Shown here one piece after another: positions 10,829-24,600 of a DNA stretch of 64,000 nt. A program made the translations under genes and the position numbers. Source of the DNA: Theristus sp. LFF4_11 (lineage: Eukaryota; Nematoda; Chromadorea; Monhysterida; Xyalidae); NCBI GenBank assembly GCA_030248135.1, contig JASANC010001240.1, forward strand, positions 62,001 through 126,000, in the 5' to 3' direction. Numbering within the stretch: position 1 is the stretch's first letter; each line of letters starts with the position of its first letter. The notes beneath the pieces were generated by a model. That model saw only the letters and a program-made list of their open reading frames with translations. It did no database searches and was not told the origin of the DNA.

Positions 10829-11625
10829 GGGTGTCGCATAAGTAGTGTACCGCCTATTGACAGCTCATTTATCGCCACCCGAACTGATTTGGAAAAAAAT
10901 TTGGAAAAAATTGATGTTCCTCAACGAATAACTTAGAAATGTGCAAAATTTCAGCACAATCCAACAAAAGGGTGCTGTGTAACAAGGCCGAAGCCAAAAA
11001 ACAAACATCCTAGTCTTGGCCTGGCAGCCGCACGTCGTTCGTTTGCCGGCTGTGAGGACTGGGTGCCACTGCAGCTGCCACCGGTTCCGTTTTTTTGATG
11101 CAGTTCGGTTTCACCACACCACGCCCAGTTCGAGGCAAATCAGCAACAGAACCAATCGTTTTGACACGATCCACGATGTCCGAATCTCGTTGCCGCGCAG
11201 TGACTGACCGCTACGTTGTTCGTAGCGGCGAGTTGTTTGTGTTGCATTTTTTGTTTCATAAAAGTGTTTCTCACGAGGAAAACATAGTATTTGAATGGTA
11301 GACAACTCAAGTTGAATTCGGTCACATCACACACCTAAAAAATTTACACCCCATCGCTGCTGTGCACAAGAAACAAAAGATGCATGCAACGTGATGTTTC
11401 ACGTGCGGCTGCCAGGGCAATACTACGATTTTTGATTTTCTGGTTTCAGCCTTGTTTGTTACACAGCCCCCTTTGATAGGATTGTGATGAAATTGTGCAC
11501 ATCTCTAAGTTTATATTTCTTTGAGGAACATGTCCTTAAATTTCATCCAAATTAGCTTATTGATTGGCGAAATGTGAGTTGTCAAAAAGTGGTACACCAC
11601 ATGTGTGCCACCCGGTATCTCTGAA
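10829..11625. mobile_element. Non-autonomous DNA transposon with very long terminal inverted repeats
   Basis: The left arm begins CAGGGTGTCGCATAAGTAGT, runs through CACAATCC and CTGTGTAACAAGGC, and reaches GCCTGGCAGCCGCACGT at about 11018. The inverse runs from ACGTGCGGCTGCCAGGGC at about 11402 to a diverged GTACCAC...GGGTG end near 11625. Arms are ~200 bp, the spacer ~360 bp, and no transposase is seen. The CAGGGTG terminus resembles Tc1/mariner-type ends. Confidence 0.65.
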
Positions 11626-11629
11626 ACAA

Positions 11630-14600
11630 CACAATCTGAATATCCGAAAACAGGATGTCCGAATATACTTGTCAAGCTAGCTAGCGAGATGAACCGATCT
11701 CGGCTTGGAAAAGAAAGACATGCTTACCCACAAAACGGCTTTTGCGATCTTATTTTTTCAACATATTTCCGCGTGTTTTGCACTATTAAAAAATATCGAC
11801 ATGTTTTATCACTCATACTGTGCTAAACCAGAATCTGATGCAATATTGATATGCGGAACAAAAAGTTGTAGAAAACAATATGTCCGCTATAGTTTATATG
11901 CAATTTGAATAAAAGAGTAGGTTAGCAACTGAAAACCATTCTAAATCCAACTGTTGATTGGCTGGATTTATAGCCTGTCTCGAAACCATTTTTGTCCTGT
12001 GGTGGTAGGGCGGTGGTGTCAATCATGGTTCAGTGGCATTCCCCAGGCTTGTGCCATGATGGGTGCACTATTGTAAAAAAATTCCAGGTGGTGCACCCTC
12101 TCACCCCAGTCTTTTTTCGTTAAAATGAGGAAAAAAGCTAAATTTTGCTGTAACATCTTTAAAATTATATGAAGAATGTCAAGTAATCATATATTCAGCT
12201 TATATATAGACTTTAGAGACCAAAAATCATGATTTTGGTACAAATTTAATGATTTTGAAGTGGTCTGAGGAAATTTTTGGGGGTGTCACTCATTATTTTT
12301 GATTATGGGGGGGGTCAAGCAAGTTTTGAGCGGGTGTGGATGGTACAGTGTCACGTTTTAGGGGGTGTCGCGTGCCCCCTTCTCACATGGTGGTCTCGGG
12401 CGCTCTGGGTGGGTGCTCTGGGTGGTACACCAACCCCCACCCGCCACGTCTTCGATACAGAAACGGATGACGAAAAAGTTGGTGGATGTTAGCTAGCACG
12501 TACAAAGGCTGGAAAGCGAGTCGCTCCAAGACCTCGCTGAAAAAATTAGCGCGCATCAATAAAATGCATCGACTATGTACAAAGTAGTCGTCGCCTTCAA
12601 ACAGCAACAAGAAGCTTGTTTGTTTTGCAAAAATGTTAGAGTTTATCCAGTTCTCAGATTGTTTCAGCATGAAAAAGTTGCAGAAAACCGCTTTCTTTTA
12701 GAGAACATCTGTTTTCAATGAAATACGGTGCCTAGGAAAAAGAACGTGAGGAGCCAGATGGTGTCGACTAATCAGCTGATTGTTTATGTTTTGGAAATGT
12801 GCTGGTACCAGTTGCATACATGTAATATTGTCAGTTTAGAAGACGAGCATCCAAGTTATTGCATTTCTTTTTGGCACATTACACGTAAGTGCAGGTTTCA
12901 TTCGGTTGAAAAAAACGTCTCGTCGTCGTCAGCACACGATCCATGAGCTGACATGTCATTTGCTGAGCACCTAACTAACAGGTTATTTGTAATAATTCAA
13001 CATAAAAACAGAAATTCAACTTTTGACAGGTTGATGTGATATATTTTTGAACAGTGATCATGATGGAGAACCACCATAAAAACTCATTGAAATTCAGCTA
13101 TTCGCGCAACAATGCAGTGAGCTTGAAAATCTGAATGCTGCGATGTGCACAAGAGTGCCAGCGAGACGCATGTACACACATTGCTCGGCTCGTTTGCTTT
13201 TTCTTTCATGCTGCAGTCTGAAGTGCCCGCTAATACTTGTACACCCAGCTTTGCGCAAATCTTATCATGAAAGGAAAAGCACTGCCAGTGCGTCAAGCAA
13301 AAAGGGCATTTCAGCTAGTGGTTCTCTTCAGACTCGGATGGACTTAACGACCACAAGAGAAAGGACGCCACGACAACTCCCACGGTCGGGTTTCCTTTCT
13401 GTCTTTAATAGTTACCTTTTAGGTGCAACGTTTCAAGTCCAAATAATTTGGAATTTACAAACAGCATGGCATACAAAAATCTTGACAGCAAGGAGAAGCT
13501 TCATTTTGTGTTTCAGTACTACAGCGGGTTGTTGCCAAGATAAAATGTGCAGTGGACTTGGGAACTTTCAGTTCATATATAGCGGTACCACTGCAACTTC
13601 AATGTATCACAAGTCTATTCGGTTCTTTACGTCGCATAGCAGATAAATATCCGTCGTTATGGTTATGTATCTTTTATTATGCATAAAGATTTTGCAAAGC
13701 AAACATGAACATGAATATGTGGGCTATATAGTGTAAAAAATCTGTTGCACCAGCACTGCATTTTGTATCCTACTATCGTCCAACTATTGCATTTTCGAGC
13801 GTGATATTCCGACTACTAATTAGCTGATGCAACGTCTGGAAAATGAATGGCGTATTTGCACCAAACAAAAGGTTGCGCTCATTTTGAAGTTGATTCGGTG
13901 AGTTGTTGGACGTATTTCACGGACAGCATTAGACAGCTCAACGCGAAAGACTGAGTTTTTCCAGTGCAAGAAATCTGGCATTTACATGGGCGTTTAGAAG
14001 CGCTAGCCGGCGATTTTAAAACAACACCAGATGGCGCTGAACACAAGATGACGTTCACCATTAAAAACGAGCCAGACAAACAACAGATTCTTTAAATTAG
14101 CGCTCATGTGTTTGTTTTTCAAGGGTACCAATCTGAAGCATTAGCTCCGTCGGTTGCCCACCACTACACATCTTATGATTGTCTGACAGCCTGAATTTGT
14201 TTCTATTGTTCAATTCCTCAACGGCTATTTCAATTTTAAGTTACGGTACAGTTCAGCTAATGTTTCAGCAGAGTACTCTTACTTTGAAGCTTCGCGGGTG
14301 GCCAATTAAAAACGGCATTAGACTTTCATAAATTCCATCACCACTCGGCGGTACTCACACTGAGCCAATGATCGAGCGCGGAAACTTTGTTTCGCTAAAA
14401 CGCAGGAAACTAAAAAAAGTTATTCAAAAAGAGCCGCTGTTGTTTTGATCGGCTTGAATATAGCATTTGAAGAGTCACTGTCATCGAAAACGTCACCCAT
14501 GATTAAAACAGTGCATGGGAGACATCAGTTTGTGCCGCCAAACCCACAAACGAGGGGCTTATCGGGCCGAATTTTCGAGAATAACGAACAGCAAAACCAT

Positions 14601-15110
14601 ATGCGAACTGGCGTTGTGCGTGTCATTTGATATTAATGAATATCAGCGGTTGTCAGCTAGCAGATAGAGGCGCATTATTCGGTCGGTTGATTGAAAATGG
14701 ATTAGTGCACTGGACTGAACTTATGGCATGGAGCAACGTCGCTTGTTGCGTGGGCCCCAACGCTGTTCCCAATCAGTCAGTGCAGCGCTAAAAAACATGA
14801 CACTATGCAGGCTGTCAGCAAAACCGAACAAAAAAGTTCAGTGAAACGTTTCAGACTTCATATGAAAAAACTGAATTTGTTGCCAATCTTTTAAGCCAAA
14901 AGAAAAGTGCCATTAACTGCGTATGGTGCCCCACCCCAGCACAGCCCTAGCCACAGCCGAGCTGCACCAAAACATTGTTGGTGTGGAGGGGAGGGCATTG
15001 CTACCTTTGAAGCAAAAAATCTCATAGCATCAACACGAAAAAGGAGGACTTTCCTTTTTTGCAAAATATCGTACTATTTTTCTCAGTATTCATTTGGTTG
15101 AAAAAGGATC
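11630..15110. other. Gene-poor stretch
   Basis: Nothing recognisable. The longest frame (13143-13646, +) encodes 167 residues without motif or family likeness. A short G/C-rich low-complexity patch lies at 12270-12440. Confidence 0.5.
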
Positions 15111-15114
15111 AATT

Positions 15115-18100
15115 TTATTGAAGCGTATATTTACGAGCGTGTTGTTGATGAGTGGCAGCCGCATAAACTGCGTGTGACTCAGCTGTGTTGTGGTGCACAC
15201 ACAGTTTATGAGCCCATGCCACTGCTGCAGGTTGGCCAGGCATCCCATCAGTCGGCTGCTCTGTCTAGTTTTCAATCAATTCAACTATGTACTGCTTTTG
15301 GAATGACATGGCAGGCGGAATAAGAATCGACATCGTGCGTGCACAGCAGACGGGCAAAAATATGCCACACATACTCTCAAAAATCCACAAAAAATGCAAA
15401 AACCAAAATGGCTTTCAAAATGTACACAACACATGGGGTTGGAGAGCAAAATGCCAAAAGTGAGAACCTTGCAACAATGCACAAAACATCTGAAACTGTG
15501 ACTGTTCGTGTGTGCGTGCCTACCTGCGGCGTCGGCTTCCACGGCGTTGTGAACGACTGCTGTTGCCAATGTTCTTCCCTGACCGTGCTTGGCCAGTTTG
15601 CGTGCTCCCATGGCTCCTTTGGTGTCGCAAAGTACTCGTCGGGTGGAAACGGTTTATTTGGGTCAGGCGTGGTGTACTGTCTACGAGGCCATTGGCTGCT
15701 GCCCGGTCGTGCAGTTTGCTGCCAGCTGGTTGGCGGACGTGCCGGTGGGCGTGCGCTGTACTCTGGCAGAGGCTGTGTGATTCTGTTGTCGTTGTTGGCG
15801 ACTGTGTTGAACGCTGCTGACTCAGGCGCAGTCTCACTGGCGTCTGGCTGACCAATTGGCGCAATGTTTTCTTGTGAACTTGGCACAACAATCAACGGCT
15901 CTGTGTAGCCGGGCCCTTCCGGAATTCGGTTGTTGAGTCCGTTGTTTGCTGGCAAGATTGCACCCGATGCAACGGCCTGCACGAACGAATGAGACATTTT
16001 GCGTTCCGGTTCGTTTGACTCATCTGTGGTGTTCTAATGGTATACTGTACGTTATTGTTAAAATAATATAGTCCCCATTAAGCAGTGATGAACAATTGTG
16101 CTATCGGCACTACGTTGTATGTGAGGTGCCCATTTTTGTGAACAAGTGAAAAATGTGACGTGTTTTGAGTGAGTGAGTTGCGTAACTGAACTAAACCAAC
16201 AGCTTGCTTATTATGCAAGGCGCTGCTATAAAATTGTGAGCAGTTGAAGAACTTGATACTATTGTACATTTTTTATTGTTCTTCAAGTTCTGTCAAACTC
16301 AGCGCTGTTCCTGTGTACTGTGTTGTTAACAAAACACCATTGCAAAACAATAGATTGTATGAAGCCGCTAAACAACTGTGAACCTGCCATGTACATACAA
16401 CGTGTCTGAACGTACTGAGCTCTGTTGTGCATTACTTCTGCCGTTCTGCGTGTAGATCACCGCTGGTCCGTTGGCACTTTTCACGAGCGTTCGATCGACG
16501 TAGAGCGGAGTCGGTTGGGCAGCGTCGGTTTCGATCGGTGGTGCCGCGGCAGTGCTGCTGATCGGCTGATATCGCTGTGTGGCCGGGCGCCCCGCTGCCG
16601 CAGCCTCGGCCGGTTGTGTGCTGCTGCTGTCGCCGTGCAATGTGACGATTTGCGGCTCGCTCAACGGGCGAATGCCCTCCGGTGGAAAGTAGCCTTCGAT
16701 CGAGCCACTGGCGGCGTCTGACGTCTGCTTATTGCCCAGCTGGTACCGCTGCATTTGGGCACAGTGCTCTTTTGAAAACCGCTTGAACGTGCGTGTTTTA
16801 TGTTGGTGCGGTGATGAAATTATACAGTCAGTTTGGCTATTTCTTTCTCTGATTTCTAGATGTAGTTCTAGAAAATAGTAAAGAAACGGCAATAATCGCA
16901 CACAGGGCAAATAGCAGAAATGATACAAAGAAAAAGTTGTAAAAAATTCAAAACTCAGCAAGCATAATTTGCAAAAGTTGTGAAATATCGGTGAAATAGT
17001 AGCCCAAAAACTACCCGTGCGCCTCTTATCCTGAAACGCATTACCCCGAAAAGAATTCAAAGCAAAACAAAACATATGCTATAAATGGTCAAGCTGAAAG
17101 TGTGCCCCAATGTTTAGTGAAAGTAAAGGGTGCATTGAAAATAGTCAATGGAATGTTGTTTGTTAATTTTAGTTTTGGAACGTACCGAATTGGTAACTCG
17201 GTTCTGTAATTTTTGGATCGTAAAATCATTTGTTCCATAGACCAACGGTTGTGCTCGTTGTAAGTGGGCGTTTTGCAACAAACTTGAATTTCAAAGAGTT
17301 TAAGGCGTTCACTGCAAATTGTTGCAGTGTCCCTGTTAAATCAAAATTTTTGACGAACCGTGTCGGTGTAGACAATCGCGGCCCCGTCGGCAGCACCACG
17401 TTCACTGGTGATGATGATGCCGTCCTGAATCGTGGGCCCCTCAATTACGCCACTCTGTTGCTCTGATGCCGCTTGACCACTAACCTCTTGTTCACCACGT
17501 GACGGAAAACTGACTTGTGGTCTAAATTGTTGTTGGAAAAAATGGTAGGCTTGATATCGACAGAGATAAAACAATGCGCCCAAAGATGCAAAGTTCTCTT
17601 CAAACCTGCGATCATTGCCAGAACGAGGCGGTTGCTGCGGCTGCTGCGGTCGATCGGGAGTGCTCTGTTGCTGGACTCCTGGTTGATAACGGTTTGCAGC
17701 GGGTCGAACTGGTTGCGATTGGCCATTCCTGTCATAAACTGATGCTTGATCGATGTTCGACTGGCGTTGACCTTGCCGCTGCTGTTGTCCTTGTGCTGAC
17801 GAACTGCCTGCTGCAGGTTGGTTGCTCCACCTTGAATCAGGCGAGGGGTACTGTGGCCTTGGTTGTTGACCACCGGGCGCAGGATGACCGGAGCCAGGCT
17901 GCGACCGATACTCCGGTTGAGACGGATATCCAGGCTGCGCTGCTGCAGGATACTGTACAGGTTGCTGTTGTCCTCCGGCCGCAGCTGCGTTCGCAGATCT
18001 CTGCTCCGTGGGGTACCTCGAGTCGGGACGTGCGGTATAAGGCACAGTTGGGTATTGCTCTTGCCGTCCAGGGTAGCCCGCAGCCGGGGCGTTTTGATCA

Positions 18101-20222
18101 CGGGAACTTGACGCCGACGGGTACCGTTCACCGCGGCCATTTTGAGCGGCTGGCGGCTGCTGCTGCGACGACGTTGAGTCGGCTGTTGCTCCCTGAGCTC
18201 GAGCTTGATAACGCGAATCAGGCAGCGACTGGCGAACGGTCGCAGCTGGCGCGTAGGGTGGCGGCTGTGGACGGGCAGTGATCGATGGATGCAGTGGCCG
18301 GTGGAGCGGCTGAATCAGGGACGTCCTGTCCGGGCTGCTTACTGCCTGCGTTGAGCTGCTGGTGCGCAAAGGCACCATCTGCGGCACGTAGCGAACAATT
18401 GCATCCGCTGAAAACCGATCATCACGACTGCTTGTGCTCAGGTTATACAAAGTGCAAAGAACTCAGTTGAATTTTGTGCAACGGCAGCAATCCGGTTAAC
18501 AAGTGTCTCTTACCGACGCACGGGTTGCGTGGTAGCATCAAATTCTGGTACTGCAAGCAAATTCTGTCAGTGCTTGGACAGTAGCACGTTTGCTCCAAAG
18601 CGGTGCCCCTCGTCCACAGTATCGATCGTCTACAATGCTCCATGTGCCTTGTAGTGCAACGGTCACCATTTGCATTGCAGTGCATAAAGTAGTGGTCCAC
18701 CCAACGCCTGTACAGTTTAAACAATCGTATAAGATGGAGTAACTGTGTAAGGTAGAGGGAACGTGACGACACAAAACCTACTGGCACTCCATGTCATTCT
18801 TGCATTCGTTCACTGCTTGCGTACACGAAATCGGTGCTGGTGACCGCGACTGATACAGGCACGACGGGTACATTATTTGCTGAAAATACAAGTGGGACAC
18901 AAAATGATGTTAGCTTGTAAATACCACTGATCGTGATTAGATAAAAGAATTTGCCGATTTTGCCAGTGATTACAAAGCAACATAACGCATCAGACCTGTT
19001 GCGATTCGCAGTATTGGTCACCGACACGACATCGACAAAAGATTAGGTCTTCAGCAAATTTCTCCGGTTTCACGTAGGCGATCAGCGTGCGTATGGCACG
19101 GGCACACGCCGCAGGGTCACACGTTTCACCGGCAGCACACTTGAGCCGCAGATACGACAGCTGTGTGTCGCAAGTGTCATCGGCACGGCACATGTCGTAC
19201 GAACGGGTACACGTGCTGTCTGCAATGAGGTCAGCGCTGAAGCTGATCCACAAGAAAGTTATACTTTTGCTAAATTTTCTGTTCGCTTGGCATTCAAAAT
19301 ACTAAAATTTGAAAATTTTGAATTAAAAAAAAGTTTTTTAGTTGTTTAAAGTGAAGGGTCACCGTTTTCACCTCCTCAACTTTTAAAACAAACACCCACC
19401 AATGATGTGTTGTCTGAACTGACTAATTGTCACCGCCGCAGTGAGCAGGGTTGCAGCCATATTTGATTTTTTTAGATGTTTATGTTTACTTTATGTTTAT
19501 GTTAAACTATGTTTAGATAACTGGCTCAGGACCTTTCGCGTAAGAGAATTTCGCTCCCAGTCATCAAAGAAACAGTTGCCTATTGAAACGTAAAAGATTT
19601 TGGCGTGCTAAAACGAACTCACTAGCACACGGTCGTTAGCATGAAATTTATTAGTACTGCATAAAATTGAATGACCAGGCGCTCGCGGCATAATGACCCT
19701 GGGTGTTCCCATGTGACCGCAGTACATGCACGCTGGAACATGCTTTTCGGACTTTAAACTGGTGCTCTCGTCATAGATGGGTTCTTAAAACAGTAATTGA
19801 GAGGAAATACTGGCCTAATTTCACAAGAGAGACATCTCATCAACGCTGCTCAAATGCAACCCCGAACGGGTACGTGAAGCTCGACATGTTTTGCGTGCCA
19901 AGTGACAACTTTAAAATCGCAACCACTGTTAGCTCACATAACGACTGGTGTGCCAAGTCATTGATTTCTCAATCTGGTTCGCAAATTTCGAGCAAGAGAA
20001 CGAACTAGTTTCACTTGCAAAGGTGTTGCACAAGCACTCACTTGGATACGGCGGCCGATTGACGCAAGCGAGAGGATGTGGCAGACGGTAGGGGTCAGGG
20101 TGGCTGTGCATGCACGCGCAAGAGTGTGGCATGCGCGCGGACACTTGCGCAAAGTAATTGCAAATCATCACCATCGCGTTGACGCCCATGTTCGCGCGCA
20201 AAACACAGCGCACAACGTTCAA
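15115..20222 (-). CDS. GDNF/GAS1-domain protein with Pro/Gln-rich tail (GFR-alpha/GAS1-like)
   Basis: Minus-strand exons: ~20222-20042, 19219-18996, 18879-18782, 18707-18514, 18461-17359, 16748-16416, 15976-15524 and 15264-15115. All phases agree, giving about 911 residues. The N-terminal third has cysteine patterns of the GDNF/GAS1 receptor family: a second-half domain (MPHSCACMHSHPDPYRLPH), a full domain (STCTRSYDMCRADDTCDTQL to FCRCRVGDQYCESQQ), and another (SCTQAVNECKNDMECQ to CYCPSTDRICLQ, NPC). The remaining ~600 residues are Pro, Gln, Ser and Ala rich (QQQPPAAQ, YPGRQEQYP), low in Cys. C. elegans PHG-1 is a GAS1-like relative; orthology is not claimed. The 5' border is unresolved: an in-frame TAA at 20223-20225 precedes the first exon with no AG acceptor between, and no signal peptide is visible, so upstream exons are probably missing. 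AATAAA overlaps the stop codon. Confidence 0.75.
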
Positions 20223-20960
20223 TTAAAAAACACCAACTTTTACCGCATTCACAAACTTCTTTTTAACTCATGATTTCTTTGTTTTTTTTTTCATTTATGT
20301 TCGGCAGGACGCTTCAGTGCGGCGCAGACTCCTTGTTTCACATCCATTGTAATTCTTTCTCAGCGATTGATGCAATCCGAATATTCCGAAGGGAAAGGCC
20401 AATGCTGATGATTTTTTCTGAAACCAACGTCACATAAAAGCAAATTACAGAAGATTAGTAGTCTAGCAATGTTAGTCCTTGTAAAAGGTTTTTATCCTTT
20501 TTTCAGTTCATTGCCTAAAAATGCCAACAACGTGAAATAAAAGCAGGGTTCTACGTGCAGCACTCAAACTGTTTTGAGTTCACATGATTTCCAACTAAGA
20601 ATCAGCATCCAAAAAACTTGTAATGCTGCTATTCAGGAAAACTGTCCGTCTGAAACACACAGTTGAAACTGGATAAAAACGTAAATGTCTGACTTCACGG
20701 GAGGAAACAAAACCGAAAGTTTGAATAAAACCGAAAAGTAACAATTTGTGCAGTAACCCATTGTGCAGTGAGACCCTGGTGATATATGCGACCGGAAATA
20801 AAAATACGCATTAACATTGTATTACAGTTTTTCATTCGACAAAACCTGAAAATGTGGTGAGTGCAAAAACTTAAAAAAACACTAGATGTGTGCTGTATAG
20901 TAGTATTTAGTGACTAACAAGTCAGAAGCGTGCAAAAGCACCCTGAAAATGCATATGATA
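20223..20960. other. No gene recognised
   Basis: AT-rich sequence between the first seen GDNF/GAS1 exon and the LTR element. No supported ORF, repeat or RNA gene. Confidence 0.5.
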
Positions 20961-20961
20961 T

Positions 20962-21631
20962 TGTCAGGTCCACTATTGGACGCTACTGTGCAACTGTTCC
21001 CAAAATCCTAAACTATTCTTTACTTTTACCATTCAACATCCACATCTACAACAGTTAACCTATTTCTTGTCAATTGGTCAACATTTTCCAACTGCATTTA
21101 ACTGTTTGTGCAACATGTATTCTGGAGATGAACGAACACCCAAACAATAAAAGATCTTGAATAAAGTAAAGACTTCGTCTTGTTTGGGGTTTGGAGTTGC
21201 GTGGCCGCCTCCACAGGGCGCAGAGGCGGATACGTAAAGTCGCCTGACTCAAAGGCGTTTGGGCGACGGCAGACTACGGCCGGTTACGTGCTGCTGGTAC
21301 TCCGGTGCCAGTGTAGATTGCTCGTTCCGCCTCAAGTCTAACAAACAAAAGAATATTTATTTAATAGTTTTATTTATTTCTTTTACAATTGTAACACAAT
21401 AATTCGCTAGTTTGGTCATTCTCAAGGGTGATCACTAACGACGGGCTGAGTCATTCAACAGGTGATGTCCCTCAGTCCAACAGTCCGTGATGTGAGCATC
21501 GGCATGTCGACCGTACGAAACCCCGTTCAGTGTCGGCGAACAGATGTTACGGACCTACGTCGGGAACCCGTGTTGCGCAGCGGTGGAACGGCGGCCGACT
21601 GGTTGACTCGGCGCCCCGGCGTAGATTCACA
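20962..21631 (+). repeat. 5' LTR
   Basis: 670 bp, TG...CA ends. Two AATAAA poly(A) signals (CAATAAAAGATCTTGAATAAAG near 21145-21165) put R/U5 in the second half. The frame of the gag ORF is open from 21462 within the LTR, so a longer gag start inside U5 is possible. Confidence 0.92.
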
Positions 21632-21632
21632 A

Positions 21633-24600
21633 ATGGAGGTCTATCACCTCGACTTTCATTTGACTCGAACGAGACAATACATATTGTCAGACGCACCCGA
21701 CTTGTCGAGGGCGTCACCATTCAAGCTTGTACGAAAACGTACACTTCGAAAGATTGAACGATGTTCACCGCTGTCAGCATTGCTAGACAGGCCAGTTTAT
21801 CTGGATAAAACAGAGTGTGACTCGGTTGTCACCCATTTTGTTTTCAGGCATTTTGGAATCGACGCTCTGAGCCGAAAACAAAACACGTCACGGTCGTGCG
21901 GCGTGTTACCAAACGCCGGCTACGCGAGCAACGTTTCTGGCTCGTCAGTAGCAAAGTTGAACTGGGATAAGCTGCAGCAAGTCAGAAATATTCTGACAAC
22001 GCCGATTATCAATCTGGATGAAGACCAGGTGATAATCCGAGGTCATTTTGAGTTGGCCTTAGCACTGTTTTATTCCAGGACGACGGCGACGCCTGGGATT
22101 CAAATTGTTGGAAACGTCCGCCCCCGTGACGCGATTTTCATGTGTCGCGATTTGGCGGAGTCCGATCCGCATTTTCGGACCAATTTGCCAGACGGACGTG
22201 TGATTCCGTTTCCGGACACTTTTCTACAAGTGTACGGAGCCCGAGCAAGGTACGTGATGGGAAAATTTTATTTCTCTCGCGTGAATTTGTACAGGTGGCG
22301 TCGCGCAAAAGCGCACTTCAATCAAGAGACGACGGAACCACCAAACGAACCGTCGCGTTTGAAAGAAGGCGAGCCTGAAAATCAGGTTGTGACGACGACG
22401 CCGTCAGGTGGCAACAGTAGAAACGAATGGAATTTCCTCCGGCCCTTGGCCAGGACGGAAAATCCAACGGAGTATTTTACTCCGATCCGATCCAGTTTGC
22501 TTGGTTTCAATGCCAGCAGTGCCGACCAGAACAAAAAGTTCAATGATTGCAGTTTGCAGTCAAATGGAGTCCAGGGCAGCCGAGAGCATGAACTCAAGGA
22601 TTCACAGCCGACGTCGGATTCGCAATCGAATCTTGATGCTGAGCAACAGCGGGCACAATGGAAGAAGCGACGTCGCAACGCGAACAGGCGAAGACATCAA
22701 CGCCAACGCGTGTTGATCCAACGACGAAAGTTGGAAGCTGGTTTTGTGAAATTCAAACCAGTGTCAACAAGTAGGTTGGGAGAAAAAGGTGAGTCTTGTC
22801 TCCCGTTTGAATTGATTGAAAAGGGACTGAAAAAGTCCAAGACTGAATTACAGTCAGTCTCCGTCACAAAAGACGGCCAAACAAGTCTCTGTCGTGACAG
22901 AATACACGAGTTCTTTCGTGACAGTTTGCCGTTTGGATCGGCAGCTGAAAGCAAAGTTGGTTCTGAAAGAACATGGTGCTCAACCAGAGCAGGCATGCAA
23001 AGACGGTCTTCAAACCCGTTTCAGTTCGGTGATTTTTCCGAATTGAATGAAACTCAGAGTTTCTCGCAAAGTTGTTCATGGACAAGAACAGACACAACCA
23101 GATCCGATTCAGTTGTGAACGCAGGTGACTGTGCAGCGCGACGAGCTTGCATGGTGGGCTGCGAATCGAACAGCGGCAATGATGATACCGGTGTTGGATC
23201 GCAACCAAACGAAACGTCAGCTGCGACAACGACAGCAACGACGGCGATCCTCACAACTGCAACGCCGACGGTCACGACTGCTCAAGCGGGTCCGTCAACT
23301 GCATCTGCAGCTCAGACGGCAACAACGCAGCAAAGCTCAGTGGCGTCCATGCATTCAATGGACCATCAGTCGGCGTGTTCACAGCAACCGCCGCTGACAC
23401 AAACGATGGCGCAAACACCGCCAGTGGTGTCAAGTGCACAGATGCCAAATGGGCAACGACAACAAACGATGTCGCTCACAAATGCTGAAGCGACAACGGT
23501 GCTAGTTCGCCGTATGAGTGAGTTTTTGCAACCAATGCAAAACATGCAAACAAACGATGGATTTCAAACAAATCCACCACTGCAGCAACCAACTGTGGTG
23601 ATTCAAAGTTCTGAACAGCAATTTCAGATACCGGGCGTTCATCCACGACAACAATACGTGCAAGCGAACAACCGGTGCGGGCAAGAAGCGCTAACGCCGC
23701 AGACAACAGCGGCCCAGCAGCCGTTGCATCAACAACAGTCTACCAGGTTTCCAATCCTGCAAGACAATCCGAATATTCGGAACGCAACGACGCCATCGGC
23801 GTACACATCTTTGATGGATGTGATTCCAAAGCCACGGACGTACGAAGAGTTGGACAAAGCTCTCGAACGTCATGCAAACGCAATGCGTTTCGTATGTCAA
23901 GCAACCGGGTACAAACAGTACCTAGGTCCTAAATCAGGGCCAATTGTCACCTATTTCGACAATTTCGATCCAGCTTTAGAGATGTTGGGTTTCTCTGAAC
24001 CGGAGAAACTCTTGTATCTCATGAACCATCTTGGTGGTGAAGCAAAGCGCTTTCTTTCGTCAGTTCCACGAGAGGAACAAACGAACTACAAAGCAGTTCG
24101 CAACAGATTAATTGTTGCATTCTCAGAGTTCCAGTTTGCAGATCAACTGCAGATCAAGCTTGAAGCTTGTAAACAATGCGCGAATGAGTCCGTAGCGGCG
24201 TATTCGCAGCGCATGTTGGACATTTTTGTCCCCATGTCGATTGGCTGGCAGCCGCAAGAAGTCGAACGGCAGAAAACTGCTGCGTTCGTAAGAGGTTTGG
24301 TGCCGCATTTGAAAAATCACATTCGTGTGCATAAATCAGGTGCCAGCTTCAATGAAACGTACCAGCACGCAGTTCTTACTGAGTGCACGTACCAGCTGTC
24401 TCAGCTGGAAACAACAGTTTCGGTGGACGACACGACGCCGTCCAACGAAAATGGCAGTCACGATGACGGCGACGATTTCGATGCGCAGATGGCGATCGCT
24501 GATTTCGTCGACAATGTCGTTGACTCGCCCGAAAAAGAGCAGCAACTGCTCGACTACTTGTTCAAACGACACAGTAGTCGACAAAACGAAGACGCGAACA

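Noticed and set aside
13143..13646. 167-codon plus-strand frame
   Set aside because: No motif, no splice context, composition like surrounding intergenic DNA.
15339..15851. 170-codon plus-strand frame
   Set aside because: Antisense of the Pro-rich GDNF/GAS1 exon 15976-15524.
17445..18281. Frames of ~230 codons on both strands
   Set aside because: Shadow frames of the large Pro/Gln-rich exon 18461-17359.
21070..21252. 60-codon minus-strand frame, repeated at 27370-27552
   Set aside because: Lies in the LTRs; the duplication is due to the LTR, not to gene conservation.
21634..21651. tRNA primer-binding site after the 5' LTR (TGGAGGTCTATCACCTCG)
   Set aside because: Begins with TGG at the right place but I could not match it to a tRNA 3' end.
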